Assembly: GCA_025084515.1 (NCBI GenBank)
Contig: JAJAGP010001333.1
Coordinates: 124,001-188,000 of the forward strand
Reading direction: 5' to 3'
Length of the DNA stretch: 64,000 bases
From: Ancistrus triradiatus
Taxonomy: Eukaryota > Chordata > Actinopteri > Siluriformes > Loricariidae
Shown piece after piece: positions 56,201 through 61,388 of this stretch. The notes below the pieces were generated by a model. That model saw nothing but the letters and a program-made list of their open reading frames with translations, had not been told where the DNA came from and made no database searches. Position 1 is the stretch's first letter, and every line of letters starts with the position of its first letter. Made by a program: the position numbers and the translations under genes.

Positions 56201-56787
56201 TGCTTGTTTGGATCTTTATGGAGGATTCATATTACAGCAGAATAAAGACTCAAACATGCATCAAAGCTTTGCAACAACTATGACCAAGGAGTGCTGATAG
56301 TCATGGACTTCCTCCACAGTCACCTGAACAAAACTCCATTTATTTGAAGACAGAGAAGGCAAAGACATCAGTAACATTACAAGATGCTAATTTTGTATTG
56401 TTTTAATCAGTTTATTATTAAAAATACTGAAAAGTCTCGACTAGTTCCCCAAGTGTTTTGACCCTGGATGGATGTTGCATGAAGGAAAGCTTTTAAGAGT
56501 GAACTGTTTCCACTTAGGCAGGGTAGCAAACTGTAGTTTTACATTGAAACTGTAGCCTATTTGACTTCTTTAGTTTTAACCTGTATTGTAATGCTGTTTG
56601 ACTGCACATACAGACCTCTCCCATCATGCATGAGTGTGGCACTGGTATCTGCGTAGCGGCCTTGGTTCACATGGTAACCCTGCTCCTGGAGAACTCTTAG
56701 ATAGAGCTGCACCTCTGTGCTTGAGGCAACATACTGTCCGGTTAACAAAACTGCTCTCCCTGAACAGCTCCTTTTAGACCAGTGCAC
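21900..56787 (-). CDS. cped1: cped1, partial, discontinuous (14 exons recognised)
   Basis: This span is the recognisable part of a split gene. Exons in transcript order are 56787-56616, 49101-49007, 47366-47285, 45113-45075, 44263-44182, 44077-43924, 37289-37159, 36430-36358, 34890-34732, 31569-31459, 31272-31185, 29990-29935, 27897-27711 and 22068-21900, about 1.6 kb of coding sequence. Each exon has AG/GT borders, and every junction keeps the frame except 31185 to 29990, where one exon must be missing. The last two exons form a cadherin-like beta-sandwich with the VPFDV and LPLGLG motifs. By my memory of the family, the order and spacing match vertebrate CPED1, a secretory-pathway protein of about 1000 residues whose C-terminus is a PC-esterase domain and whose biochemical role is poorly defined. 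The 5' exons and the PC-esterase exons are not seen. Introns are filled with transposons. Confidence 0.85.
22069..22634. other. intron sequence, nothing recognised
   Basis: Intronic flank between the cped1 exon and the LTR element, with no coding or repeat signature seen. Confidence 0.5.
22635..23218 (-). repeat. LTR copy 1, internally deleted
   Basis: About 230 bp shorter than the right LTR. It lacks the part between GATTGAAC and GGGGATAGGG that contains the CACAC/AAGCTCAGACTCG block. Confidence 0.85.
23219..23841 (-). other. internal segment 1 of the LTR element
   Basis: Begins next to the LTR with the complement of a purine-rich tract (ACCCACCTCCC) and carries the Pro/Glu-rich tandem repeat at 23370-23700. 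It ends at about 23841, where CAAAAAGGTC runs directly into truncated LTR sequence, so gag and the primer-binding region are absent. Confidence 0.75.
23370..23700 (-). repeat. Pro/Glu-rich tandem repeat, second array
   Basis: Same 30/21-bp units as at 25125-25440, with more divergent units at its left end built on GGCTCAGGGGCAGAGCTC. Confidence 0.8.
23842..24611 (-). repeat. LTR copy 2, truncated at one end
   Basis: Matches the right LTR from its AGAAAAAGGAATTTAGGAC region to the GGACCCTAACA end. The first about 50 bp (TGTTATGTTTTGCC...) are missing at the junction with internal segment 1. Confidence 0.85.
25125..25440 (-). repeat. Pro/Glu-rich coding-like tandem repeat
   Basis: On plus, units of about 30 and 21 bp alternate, each starting CAGGTAYGGAGCTA; the longer ends GGCGCTAATGGCT and the shorter AACGTGCT. 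On minus this reads as repeats of PEHVS.VPEPLA..SSVPE. A related array is at 23370-23700. Confidence 0.8.
25625..25897 (-). pseudogene. gag remnant of the LTR element
   Basis: One 90-codon frame. Its middle reads LLASETGFCNRVLMAIFEQS, then LSEEVRDKLFLLEPPSSLAD and LCDQVIHADVCLVLRARE. This matches the capsid part of Metaviridae gag (GW....L...F..GLSE.IRDEL....PP.SLDEL...). The N-terminal part is fused to unrelated leader sequence, and no nucleocapsid zinc knuckle or pol follows. A further frame at 25597-25292 (FGLLATAATSPAPVV) leads into the Pro/Glu-rich repeat. Confidence 0.7.
26009..26824 (-). repeat. LTR copy 3 (5' LTR), most complete
   Basis: 816 bp, TGTTATGTTTTGCC to GGACCCTAACA on plus. 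The ends form a TGTTA/TAACA inverted repeat. Confidence 0.88.
27105..27206. repeat. (CG)n/(GT)n/(GCGT)n compound microsatellite
   Basis: A short CGCG run, then GT units, then about 17 GCGT units, then GT again. Alternating purine-pyrimidine throughout. Confidence 0.95.
27711..27897 (-). CDS. cped1: cped1 exon, first half of cadherin-like domain
   Basis: A 187-bp exon. Acceptor TGTCTGTAG, donor CCGAG|GTATGA. It reads RCVEPHLRQLYTDPPL, then LTPFFNPWVKEYQ and VPFDVITIRI, then a C.VHL stretch. This is the pattern of a cadherin-like beta-sandwich (F.P...Y...VP....V.I...), and it matches CPED1 closely. Confidence 0.92.
28307..29735 (+). mobile_element. Tc1-like transposon, family C, degenerate, with SINE insertion
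   Basis: The left end shows AGTTTGTGAACC and TTTAGAATTTTCTGTATTTC. The right end shows AGTTCTCAAACTTTCAAGAA and CCACTG followed by TA. The interior has TTTTGTGGATGGATGAGATG and TACTGGTGGCATCATGG. A family 1 SINE lies at 29071-29262. No open transposase frame remains. Confidence 0.85.
29071..29262 (-). mobile_element. SINE family 1 inside Tc1 family C
   Basis: Complete copy from the TTTACATTTACAGC tail to the CTAGGCTACCACAGTCCC head. It splits the transposon between ATCCCATATA and CTATGTCCATG. Confidence 0.9.
29935..29990 (-). CDS. cped1: cped1 short exon
   Basis: A 56-bp exon. Acceptor TTTCCTGCAG, donor CCAG|GTAATC. It reads DNHPVSLGDKWNSDPREP, comparable with CPED1 QPHPLEWNSFTED. It leaves one base that fits the next exon. 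Confidence 0.75.
29991..30781. other. cped1 intron; a missing exon is expected here or nearby
   Basis: Phases require an exon between 31185 and 29990. I searched this stretch for a Tyr-Trp-Ser-like coding segment with splice sites and found none that fits. Confidence 0.4.
30782..31170 (+). repeat. possible solo LTR
   Basis: Begins TGTCAGGATGATG and contains CTCAATAAATCTCC (a polyadenylation-like signal), followed by GTGTTACCTTTCTCTGTGCG, the usual layout of an LTR U3-R-U5. The right end and target duplication are unclear. Confidence 0.4.
31185..31272 (-). CDS. cped1: cped1 exon
   Basis: An 88-bp exon. Acceptor TTGGCAG, donor ACCAG|GTCTTT. It begins LFPKSSHLYGLQHDV, matching CPED1 LLFPSTTPGIQSLMHEF, and leaves one base. 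The next exon found (29990) needs two bases before it, so an exon encoding roughly the YWSLLNVFEQF segment of CPED1 must lie between 31184 and 29991. I could not find it. Confidence 0.85.
31459..31569 (-). CDS. cped1: cped1 exon
   Basis: A 111-bp exon of 37 complete codons. Acceptor TTTGCAG, donor CATCTG|GTATGT. It reads YSDCERPNSWCLSPDEIQ and then LLKSCSFASFHL, matching CPED1 [24 protein letters not shown]. Confidence 0.9.
31635..33053 (+). mobile_element. Tc1-like transposon, family C, right end truncated
   Basis: Left terminus CAGTGGTGCATGAAAGTTTG after TA. The terminal repeat continues to about 31860. The sequence stops at CTCAATAAATAAATG, before the right terminal repeat, where an LTR-like fragment begins. 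Confidence 0.9.
31995..32985 (+). pseudogene. Tc1-like transposase, family C, multiple stops
   Basis: Begins MAGTKEISEDLRKELL near 32004. Later pieces include ECFVDG.DQ (first catalytic region), LGLFCCIWAR and RPKHTSRSTKEWLKK-like sequence, and LMPWKCCGRT-like downstream sequence in shifted frames. Stops and frameshifts throughout; inactive. Confidence 0.8.
33054..33510. repeat. LTR-like fragment
   Basis: A GC-richer block whose GATGAGGCTGATT...CAGCATCC segment resembles 58400-58435 of the LTR at 58060. It abuts the truncated Tc1. No matching second LTR was seen. Confidence 0.35.
33858..34450. mobile_element. MITE-like element with about 110-bp inverted ends, copy A
   Basis: 33858-33968 and 34343-34450 are inverted copies (CACTTTATTAAGTACACCTC..., ...GAGGTGTACCAAATAAAGTG; both contain the complement pair around CTTTGTAGTTCTACAAT). 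The interior has CAGTGATACTGATGTGATGG and AGCAGTGCTGCTG. No coding capacity. Related copies are at 45640 and 47785. Confidence 0.75.
34732..34890 (-). CDS. cped1: cped1 exon
   Basis: A 159-bp exon in phase 0 to 0. Acceptor CCTCATAG, donor AAAG|GTGTTG. It reads VQTDLHFDGMKDPNLDGQ and then EDMLKLLFPACSS, matching CPED1 VHEHLNF...LLNDTFNFLFPNESS. Confidence 0.88.
35027..35163 (+). mobile_element. Tc1 family C, solitary terminal fragment
   Basis: CAGTGTTGCTTGAAAGTTTG to GAGACAAAAATATTATA only; the rest of the element is absent. Confidence 0.85.
35817..36002 (-). mobile_element. SINE family 1
   Basis: Complete tail-to-head copy, inserted beside a Tc1-like remnant. Confidence 0.9.
36003..36260 (-). 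mobile_element. Tc1-like transposase fragment
   Basis: Minus strand encodes WSIEDWKTVAWFEESRFLLR followed by SVGRVRI, the first catalytic region of a Tc1-like transposase, with the usual Asp changed (WFEES for WSDES). Coding strand minus; neither terminus seen. It lies about 100 bp from a cped1 exon. Confidence 0.7.
36358..36430 (-). CDS. cped1: cped1 exon
   Basis: A 73-bp exon, one base plus 24 codons. Acceptor TTTTGTCATAG, donor AAAG|GTACCC. It reads RCPLCFQLMTF and ends HPVVLK, very like CPED1 RCRFCFQLLTF...YPVVLQ. Both phases match the neighbouring exons. Confidence 0.88.
36812..36916. repeat. inverted repeat (hairpin)
   Basis: Arms 36812-36833 and 36895-36916 are complementary with one mismatch over 22 bases, with a 61-bp loop. 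Origin not recognised. Confidence 0.7.
37067..37102. mobile_element. Tc1-like terminus, family D (right end)
   Basis: GGCCTAAGACTTTTTGCACA then GTATTG and TA. It is the complement of the terminus at 37578. The rest of this copy to its left is not recognisable. Confidence 0.7.
37159..37289 (-). CDS. cped1: cped1 exon
   Basis: A 131-bp exon. Acceptor TGTTTCAG, donor CCCAG|GTAACT. It reads LQAFFAERL and then MKQVISDVLTAAV, matching CPED1 LQTFFETF...MKEAISKLLLAAEV. Only about 60 bp of intron separates its 3' edge from a Tc1-like terminus ending at 37100, and another Tc1-like terminus starts at 37578 on its other side. Confidence 0.9.
37578..38870 (+). mobile_element. Tc1-like element, family D
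   Basis: Left end CAGTATTGTGCAAAGGTCTT after TA, then a long untranslated stretch with poly(A), then a transposase remnant at 37921-38818. The right terminus was not found. Confidence 0.65.
37921..38818 (+). pseudogene. Tc1-like transposase, family D, frameshifted
   Basis: Frames on plus include ICQQAQAAPTVSLSTI, PVPARTISRRLAEGNSLSRC and HCHLRLQWCRERETW, then in another frame FFDESSFCLGS (first catalytic region), LPLMAGLPTAIFQHNNACPH (second, Asp to Asn), LPIKHLWNQLRQPV and MPNCISFCIQARGG at the C-terminus. Frameshifts and a changed catalytic residue show it is dead. Confidence 0.85.
38939..38979. repeat. (AC)n microsatellite
   Basis: About 20 units. Confidence 0.95.
39299..40062 (+). mobile_element. 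SINE family 2 split by a 430-bp insert
   Basis: Head GGGCAGCACAGTGGCGCAGC then GGTTAG (to about 39325). The body resumes at GTTAGTGTCGTC (about 39752) and runs through CCCAGGTTTGAGTGC (B box) to GAACTGGATTAAACGAGTATG. GTTAG is present at both junctions. The insert has no recognised TE signature. Confidence 0.65.
40063..41459. other. intron; possible degenerate repeat near 40668-41262
   Basis: TACAGGTGCTCCCTGATTTA at 40668 and CGAGAACCGTAGTACCACTG ending near 41261 look like the ends of a diverged DNA element, but the interior is not recognised. An AAAT-rich stretch is at 41049-41073. Confidence 0.3.
41460..41530. repeat. (AC)n microsatellite
   Basis: About 35 AC units with two interspersed GC changes at the left. 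Confidence 0.95.
41870..43501 (-). mobile_element. Tc1-like transposon, family A, copy 3
   Basis: TA-flanked, CAGTGGGGCAAAAAAGTATT at 41870 and complement ending 43501. The transposase region on minus is riddled with indels. Recognisable landmarks are the GCATGATGTTTCCCAACCCC and CTGGCTTAAGCAGGGGCACA positions. Confidence 0.93.
43924..44077 (-). CDS. cped1: cped1 exon
   Basis: A 154-bp exon, one base plus 51 codons. Acceptor TTTTTTAG, donor GAG|GTAAAA. It contains VNVYVMVTSVTPLTAF and HRTGLV, clearly like CPED1 [21 protein letters not shown]. It ends in phase 0 and joins the exon at 37289. Confidence 0.9.
44182..44263 (-). CDS. cped1: cped1 exon
   Basis: An 82-bp exon with a strong polypyrimidine tract and CAG acceptor, and donor TCTG|GTTAGA. 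It reads VSLPIILPACVASSSG and then PEETYHSENIW, corresponding to the CPED1 stretch beginning LQLPVSPSVC. An internal GT after CTCAG would break the phase, so the longer form is preferred. Confidence 0.7.
44330..44475 (-). mobile_element. SINE family 2 fragment
   Basis: CCCTAGACAGGGCGCCAGTC and TTTGAACCCATGCCCTC mark the body and B box. The middle is deleted. Confidence 0.6.
44476..45074. other. cped1 intron, nothing recognised
   Basis: AT-rich intron between the SINE fragment and the short exon at 45075. Confidence 0.5.
45075..45113 (-). CDS. cped1: cped1 short exon
   Basis: A 39-bp exon with acceptor TTGAAG|AT and donor CGGG|GTAACC. It reads (D)IGVTDLPHGRLR(G). Family similarity is weak at this length. 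It is called because its phases fit exactly between the exons at 47285 and 44263, and its flanks are good splice sites. Confidence 0.6.
45640..46270. mobile_element. MITE-like element, copy B
   Basis: Shares GGTATGAGTGGATC, CACAGATCAGG and GTAATTGTAGAACTACAAAG with copy A. Its interior is itself partly palindromic: CACAGATCAGGGACTA and the complement near 46088-46105. Confidence 0.65.
46521..46740 (-). repeat. LTR fragment, related to LTRs at 26009 and 58060
   Basis: TGTTGCGGTTC start, then TTTAGGACCCAATTGCAG, CCAGATGGAAT and TGGGGATCGAGCCCTGG in the same order as those LTRs. The remainder is missing. Confidence 0.6.
46855..47055 (+). repeat. LINE-tail-like repeat fragment
   Basis: TCCTCCCAAGGTTTCTTCCT, GGGAGTTTTTCCTTGCCACT and GCGCTATATAAATAAATC are landmarks of a widespread fish repeat resembling a non-LTR element 3' end. 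The exact family was not assigned. Confidence 0.55.
47285..47366 (-). CDS. cped1: cped1 exon
   Basis: An 82-bp exon, phase 0 to 1, with acceptor TTCACAG and donor TCAG|GTTGGT. It reads VNVIPAFVGAF and then GGVCRFLMDSRLS, similar in spacing to the CPED1 stretch ANRLPEIQ...EGLCQIVRRFPEL. Confidence 0.75.
47785..48330. mobile_element. MITE-like element, copy C, split by a SINE
   Basis: Left piece CATTCTCAGCACTGGAGTGA and right piece ATCAGACACAGCAGTGCTGC flank a family 1 SINE. The right part ends near ACTGCAGTCTGTAACTG. Confidence 0.6.
47849..48017 (-). mobile_element. SINE family 1, diverged tail
   Basis: Head and body intact (GGATTTGAACCCTAGACC on plus). The terminal ATTTACA tail is replaced by TGTCCTTTCACAGACAC. 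Confidence 0.8.
48363..48410. repeat. (ACTAT)n repeat
   Basis: About seven consecutive ACTAT units in an AT-rich context. Confidence 0.9.
48784..48895 (-). mobile_element. SINE family 2, 3' fragment
   Basis: CACATTCTTATCCGCTTATC and GGCAGGAACAATCCTAGACA only (tail half). Confidence 0.7.
48940..48975. mobile_element. Tc1-like terminus fragment
   Basis: TTCTAAAACTTTTGACCGAT then AGTGTA resembles the end of a further Tc1-like family. It lies about 30 bp from the cped1 exon at 49007. Confidence 0.45.
49007..49101 (-). CDS. cped1: cped1 exon
   Basis: A 95-bp exon with acceptor CTGCAG|GT and donor CAGA|GTGAGT. Read with two bases completing the previous codon, it gives GQEWSLFICLKGAEKSC, matching the CPED1 motif WDLLICLSSKKAEG. 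Another frame is also open (VVRNGPSSYAL) but does not fit the phase or the family. It ends in phase 0 and joins the exon at 47366. Confidence 0.8.
49783..50793 (+). mobile_element. Tc1-like transposon, family C, internally deleted
   Basis: Both termini are present (CAGTGGTGCTTGAAAGTTTG and CTTTCAAGCACCACTT) with TA flanks. Deletions remove the transposase N-terminus (jump near 50115) and some sequence near 50570. Remaining coding landmarks include CATGGTGGTGGTAGTATCAT and AAGACAACGACCCTAAGCAC. Confidence 0.92.
50794..53189. other. cped1 intron; little recognised
   Basis: About 2.4 kb of AT-rich sequence. A short family 1 SINE relic (CCAACAGTGGCAGCTTGGCA) is near 51785-51850. No exon seen. 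Confidence 0.45.
53190..53231. repeat. (AC)n microsatellite
   Basis: About 20 units, followed directly by the repeat block shared with 1072-1285. Confidence 0.95.
53232..53400. repeat. unclassified repeat block, copy 2
   Basis: See 1072-1285. Shares TGACCAGCTGTTTACAGCCA and the CTTTTATTTCC and AAGACCTTGGT landmarks. Confidence 0.6.
53499..53715. repeat. local duplication, copy 1
   Basis: Nearly the same as 54719-54896: GATGGGTGTAAAAGA, TTTTGGAGAT, GTCAACTGCAGATGTAGCAG and TTAGACTATATTACACAGTT in order. About 45 bp longer than copy 2. Confidence 0.85.
54430..54716 (+). mobile_element. SINE family 2, head truncated
   Basis: CTGCGGTTTCCTCCCACATT, AAAGACATGCG and GCCCTGCGATGGACTGGCAC, then a tail GAAAGTGAGTGACTGAGTGAG. 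Confidence 0.8.
54719..54896. repeat. local duplication, copy 2, directly after a SINE tail
   Basis: Begins within a few bases of the SINE tail and is followed by (GAGT)n at 54903-54928. Confidence 0.85.
54903..54928. repeat. (GAGT)n repeat
   Basis: About six GAGT units, matching the motif of the SINE tail 180 bp earlier. Confidence 0.85.
54935..55240 (-). repeat. tRNA-like repeat remnant
   Basis: On plus: CACAGCCAATTGTGCCTCTA, GGAAGGCACCGCCAGGACTC and GTATTAAACCACTGCACAAC are landmarks of another fish repeat with a tRNA-like head on minus. Confidence 0.45.
55262..55640. repeat. foldback made of two opposed Tc1 transposase fragments
   Basis: Arms 55309-55353 and 55410-55454 are complementary over 45 bp with two mismatches. 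Outer segments (55270-55286 and 55502-55519) also pair. The right arm on minus reads VTLPELQRS, then ITAALHQSWLYGRVARQ and KPLLSKRHM, a Tc1-like DNA-binding region; the left arm carries the same region on plus. Confidence 0.8.
55707..55894 (-). mobile_element. SINE family 1
   Basis: Complete copy with B box on minus (GGTTCAAATCCC). Confidence 0.9.
56166..56467. mobile_element. short non-autonomous Tc1-like element
   Basis: Left end CAGTGGGGTCCAAAAGTCTG after TA. A degenerate complement is at the right (GTCTCGACTAGT...TTTTGACCCTGG). Only about 300 bp, no coding region. Confidence 0.5.
56616..56787 (-). CDS. cped1: cped1 exon (N-terminal region)
   Basis: A 172-bp exon of 57 codons plus one base. 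A long CT-rich tract ending in CAG precedes it. It reads VHWSKRSCSGRAV and then LYLRVLQEQGYHV, resembling the CPED1 segment GRRAILY...TELQLHQHILTQHGY. The donor GAG|GTCTGT is chosen because its leftover G joins the next exon in frame and gives GGQEW. A second GT at 56579-56580 also lies in open frame, so an extended exon ending at 56581 is possible, but it would break the phase with the next exon I found. Confidence 0.8.
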
Positions 56788-57303
56788 CTGAGAGAGACAG
56801 AGCGAGAGACAGAGAGAGAGAGAGAGACAGGGATGTTTACCTAAAATGCAGAAAGACTCTCCTTCAAATAACCATTTGAACAAAACTCATTTGAATACCA
56901 ATATGGTGCTAAAAAGCAAACTGCCTGATTTGGCTCTTGCACAAAAATATCATCAAACAACAAATAAAAAAGCAAGAACACATGAGTACACTTATGAGTA
57001 CACTTGTCAACATGGTCTTACCACTGATAATGAATAAAAAGTAGCAGAGCTCCATATTATTACAGAAGCGGTGAGCACCTTATAGTTTGAACATTATGAT
57101 TAAAAATCTTAGCAGTGTCTTAACATGTTCACAATTTTACCTGAAGCAACATGAAATAATCACTAGTCATGTTACATGTAAAGATCATAACACTGCTCTC
57201 TAATTGGCTGATCAGCATAGCCTACTGAGGCACATATGCTCATTATAGGTCTGTTGTGGAGATCGCTGTCACTAAAAGCCAGAAATAGGGGTCAGGGAAG
57301 CAT

Positions 57304-57510
57304 GTGTCAAGTTTACGCACAAAAGGATTAGAACTTCAAAGAACCGAGCTTGAAAAGAATCAAGACGATGAGACTAAGGTCATGACCATCAAGCTAGAGG
57401 AGTCTGCGACAGGAGTCAGTCAGCCAGGCGACAAAGTGAGAGATGAGATGAACCATGAGAAAATACAATCCATACAATGCACTCCACCAGAGAGTCTCTA
57501 CCAGCAGTAA
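57304..57510 (+). other. unassigned 68-codon open frame
   Basis: A charged reading frame (LRTKGLELQRTELEKNQDD, then KVMTIKLEESATGV) ending in TAA. No start context, splice signal or family recognised. It lies upstream of the cped1 exons on the opposite strand. Probably chance or a relic of a transposon gene. Confidence 0.2.
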
Positions 57511-58059
57511 TTCAAGGTGACAGGCAGAGGTGTATAGTAACAAAGCATAAATACTTAATTACTGTACTTCAGAAGATTTTGTAAATATTTCTACTTGGTA
57601 TTTTTTATCAGATGACTTTCACTTTTACTTCACTCTATTTTGATATGAAAATAGGTACTTTTTCTACCCAGACCCTTCCGATACTTGTGCCAATACAAAC
57701 AGCTGAGGCACATCTAAGAGGCTCCCACACAACCTGTTTACCATAGATACAAGCAAACAAACAAAAAAAAGCTGCAGGTCAGCCTTCTGCTTTCTCTGTC
57801 ACCATAGAGATAACACATTCATGAAAATTAGCACTGACTTATGGGGTGGTATACTCAATATGGATGTTTCTGCAAGTGACTATGCAGGCACTTCAAATAC
57901 TTGTGTGGACGATGACCATTCATGGATACATTTGAGTAAAAGGCTCAAAATACTGCATGAAATGTTATGTGTCTGTACATAGCTGCACTAAATGTACTAC
58001 TTGGCCCTGCTTTGCTGACACTTTTAGGTGCTTTGCCATGCATTTACTCATTAAATTCT

Positions 58060-58936
58060 TGTTACGGTTCATCTAGGTATAACCGTGTTTAAACAAGGGA
58101 TTTTTAGGACCCAAGTGCAGGAGTTCCAGACGGAACTAAATAAAAAGAAAACTACAAAATAAACAAAGAAATGAATAAAAAGGGAAAGTGTGGTGTGTGT
58201 GGGTGAAAACAAAAACAGTGGCTGGGGATCAAACCCTGGGCACAGTCATCAGTAATAAGCGCGTAAACCAAACGTGCCACTCAGCCGCTGCGGGGAAAAA
58301 AAGTAAAACAAATGAAACTAAAGGAAATGCCATAAGCGCTCAGTGCACCCAGAGCGACGATACCTGAGCTGAGTGGCATGGATGCGGAAGACAAAGGACG
58401 AGGCTGAATAAGCAGCCCAGCATCCTTTCAAAGCTCGTTCACGTGGGGAGCACTACTTCCCGTGATCGCGGTTATGAGGGGTGACTTTAAAGCCCGAAAG
58501 GGCTGCCGGTGAGTGAGGGAGAAGAAGAAGAGACGGTGGGGCCGCAAAGACGGCGAACAGGGGGACATAGCGGGATCCTTGCCCTATGCTATAAACTAAA
58601 TCCTAGCGATCCCTTAAGCCTCCAAGCTGTACAATTGCTGGCGGTCTACGAACCGCCAGCTACCTGCTTTCCCTGTCAAAATAGAAAATGGAAATGCCCA
58701 AAAAGGCACACCACGGCCGCGACAGCATGCAAAACGGGACTGGTGAGGTCCCAAATACTAAGGATGCAACAGCCTGTGGTGCTCAGAAACGTGCTTACAA
58801 AGGTGAGTTCACAGGTGTCACAAATCTTTCAATAAACACCCATTAGCATGGGCGCATCCATGCTTTCGCAAAACCGATCCCCGCCGTATCTGTAGAACCA
58901 ATGTTGCCATCTAGTGTTGGCGCATGGCTCCTGACA
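58060..58936 (-). repeat. LTR (apparently solo) of a Gypsy-type element
   Basis: TGTTACGGTTC to GGCTCCTGACA, 877 bp with TG...CA ends. Followed by GTAACCCCCTCTCC, the complement of a polypurine tract as at other LTRs here. Landmarks such as TTTAGGACCC and GTGGCTGGGGATCAAACCC are shared with the LTRs at 26009 and 46521. Confidence 0.75.
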
Positions 58937-59025
58937 GTAACCCCCTCTCCATGAGGCAAGACTGAATAAGCAGCCCAGCGTCCTTTCAAAGCGCTATTGT
59001 GTGGGGAACTGCTAACCATGCTAAA
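58937..59025 (-). repeat. internal edge plus partial second LTR copy
   Basis: After the purine-tract complement, CTGAATAAGCAGCCCAGC and TCCTTTCAAAGC repeat 58409-58440 of the LTR, then the similarity ends. Confidence 0.6.
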
Positions 59026-61149
59026 TATGGTAACTACTACATACTTGTACATTTGACACTTAAGTAAAAAAATTCGTTGAAACAAATTCTTCTCTCAGTC
59101 CAATGATGAGCCCCCTCTTCAAAATGTCTTTGAGTATGTCGTAGAGGCATGTCTACCAGTCAGTGATCTCTCACCTAGAGGTATACTACCCAAAAGTAGC
59201 CTATGAGAGCCTTTTTATAGGGCAGTGGGGGAAGCATCTTTTGTGACAAAACCCAGTGTCTAATCAGACCACACCTGTAATCATTTACATATCTGCCTAC
59301 CGATATGTAAATGACATAACAGCATAACATAAATGAGTTTTGCAGCAATCCAACATTTCCATCTGGGTGTGGTTTTTTTGTCAGTGAGTATTTATTTCTG
59401 TGTGTGATTCATCTATGGAACTTATGGTCATATGACAGAAATGAAGTTTGGTGGTCTGACCTGGGAAATAACCAATAGGGTATAGACCTCTGTTCATAAC
59501 TACAACACCAATTGTAGTCCAGTTGGCTTGACTAACAATTGAAAACTACATAACTGTTCCTGTACACACAGTACATGAATAGAGGAAATGGAAAAGCTTG
59601 AACAACACACAAAAACGCAAACTGTAATATAGAAGTGATAATTAGAGAGATTATTTCTAAGAGTACGATGAGTGATGGTCATGTAAAAAACAGTTGTAGG
59701 GCAATACAGGGAAATCTGTATGATGGCTATTATGTTAATAACATTTATTACTTAATGCATAAATCATGTGTATCACAATATGAATAAAAAATGGAATACA
59801 TTAAAATCTCAATGCAAACTGTACATATACAGTTACTGATTGGAGATATTGCTATGCACAAATTGTCAGACGTCCCCTACACCATCTCTATCAATGGGAA
59901 TGGACAACCATAGCTCCAACACTGACTAGATAAGCTTATTATTGGGGTCGTGGATGATTCTGAGCAGAGAGTGCCATGGTAGTTAACTTATAGCTGTGTA
60001 TGATTGAGATCATGTCCTATCTTGACCCATTAATTAAAGGCGCCTAAAATAATTATGATCATAAAAGTACATAAAATTGTGCAGTCCTAATCTAAGCTAT
60101 TTCTAAGAACATGTTTACTTTCCTTTGTTGAACTGAAGATAAGCAAGAGGCTATTTTTATTATTCCTTTTCTTTCGGTTTGTTTCTCTCCCTGTTTGTCT
60201 TCAAATGCCTGTTTGCTTCAAGCCTTTTCAGGGAAGTTCCATAATGAAATAATATTGTCTGAGTCTTGGTCACAGTCAGGCACCTGGAAACGAACACAGA
60301 GTCGTAATTGCATGGTTTAGATTAACATCTGCCGCCGGAGGTCTGCAAGAGAGAAACGAGACGGAAGGAAAAGAGGATGGCAGTGACCTAACTGATGGAC
60401 AAGATATAAGATAAACAATAAAAGAGCTATAAAATTGTTCAGGACAGAAAGCAGACCTTGAAATTAAATTGGGGGTCTAAGGACTAAAGCACTAGCAGAA
60501 GAAGGAAGGAGACATGGAGAGAGACGTCACTTTGTGCATGGCTCTGGGCATGGAGTTCTGTACTCTGATGTGGCTAAGCTCACAGATTTAAATATATGTG
60601 AGTTGAAAGTAGTATACCGCAAAGCAACAGTGAGAGAGCCCAAGCAACGACAGGGATAGACAGAAACTGAAAGGCTAATAGAGACTAGCAGATGGAGCAA
60701 AAATCTGAACTTATCACTGGCATTTCCTGCAACCTTTTAGAATGGGTTCCCAGAAGCACTTCACTGTGAACTAACTGTTCCAGGAAAAATACGATGATAC
60801 TCACTCTGCCATTTTATTATAATGGTTTGACCAGGCATATTGAATAAGAATAATGATCAGAAACTGGGTAATAAAAACAAAAGCTAGTTGAAAAAATTCT
60901 AATTCACTATGAATGTACTATACTGGGGCCTTTAAACAGGACTTCCACTTTGGAACCTTTACCATAGGCTCTGGATGAAATGGAAGTTAAGCATCCAATG
61001 CACTTAGCATATTTAAGGTTGCAATATCAATTTATGTTGATGTTGACTGGATTTCGATTTTAATAACTCAAAAAATGTTGTCTAATCTTCTTTTAAGACT
61101 AAAAACGTCTCCAACAGGCAGCAGTTTTAATTAAATTAAATGTGATTAA
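59026..61149. other. no recognised gene apart from the candidate exon at 60284
   Basis: About 2.1 kb upstream of the cped1 exons, expected to hold 5' exons or intron. No promoter or start codon could be assigned. Confidence 0.4.
60284..60342 (-). CDS. possible upstream exon of cped1
   Basis: A 59-bp segment with a good acceptor (TTTCTCTCTTGCAG) and donor (CCAG|GTGCCT). Its one open frame reads PPAADVNLNHAITTL. It leaves one base, which does not fit the exon at 56787 directly, so another exon would be needed between them. No family match was recognised. It could be a chance splice-like segment. Confidence 0.3.
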
Positions 61150-61388
61150 GTTGTATAAGTGTTCTGAGGTTAGTGTAGTCGCTTCACAGCTACAGAGTTC
61201 CCAGGGGAAATTCCTGGTCTGGACTCTTCCTGTTTTGAGTTTGTTGTATATTTTGTCCATGTAGTGTCCAACAATTCACTCTAAGGCATCCCAGTGTGAG
61301 TGAGTATGGGTGCATCTGCCCTGCGTTCGATTGGTGCCCTGTCTAAGGTTGGTCTTCACGTGCACCCTGTGCTGCTAGTTAGGCCCTG
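61150..61388 (+). mobile_element. SINE family 2, cut by a Tc1 fragment
   Basis: GAGGTTAGTGTAGTCGCTTC (head), CTGCCCTGCGTTCGATTGGT and CACCCTGTGCTGCTAGTTAG (body). The tail is replaced by Tc1 sequence at about 61389. Confidence 0.75.

Noticed and set aside
58509..58835. Plus-strand 108-codon frame with a GHSGILALCYKL start
   Set aside because: Falls inside the LTR at 58060-58936, on the strand opposite to its apparent transcription. No family match.
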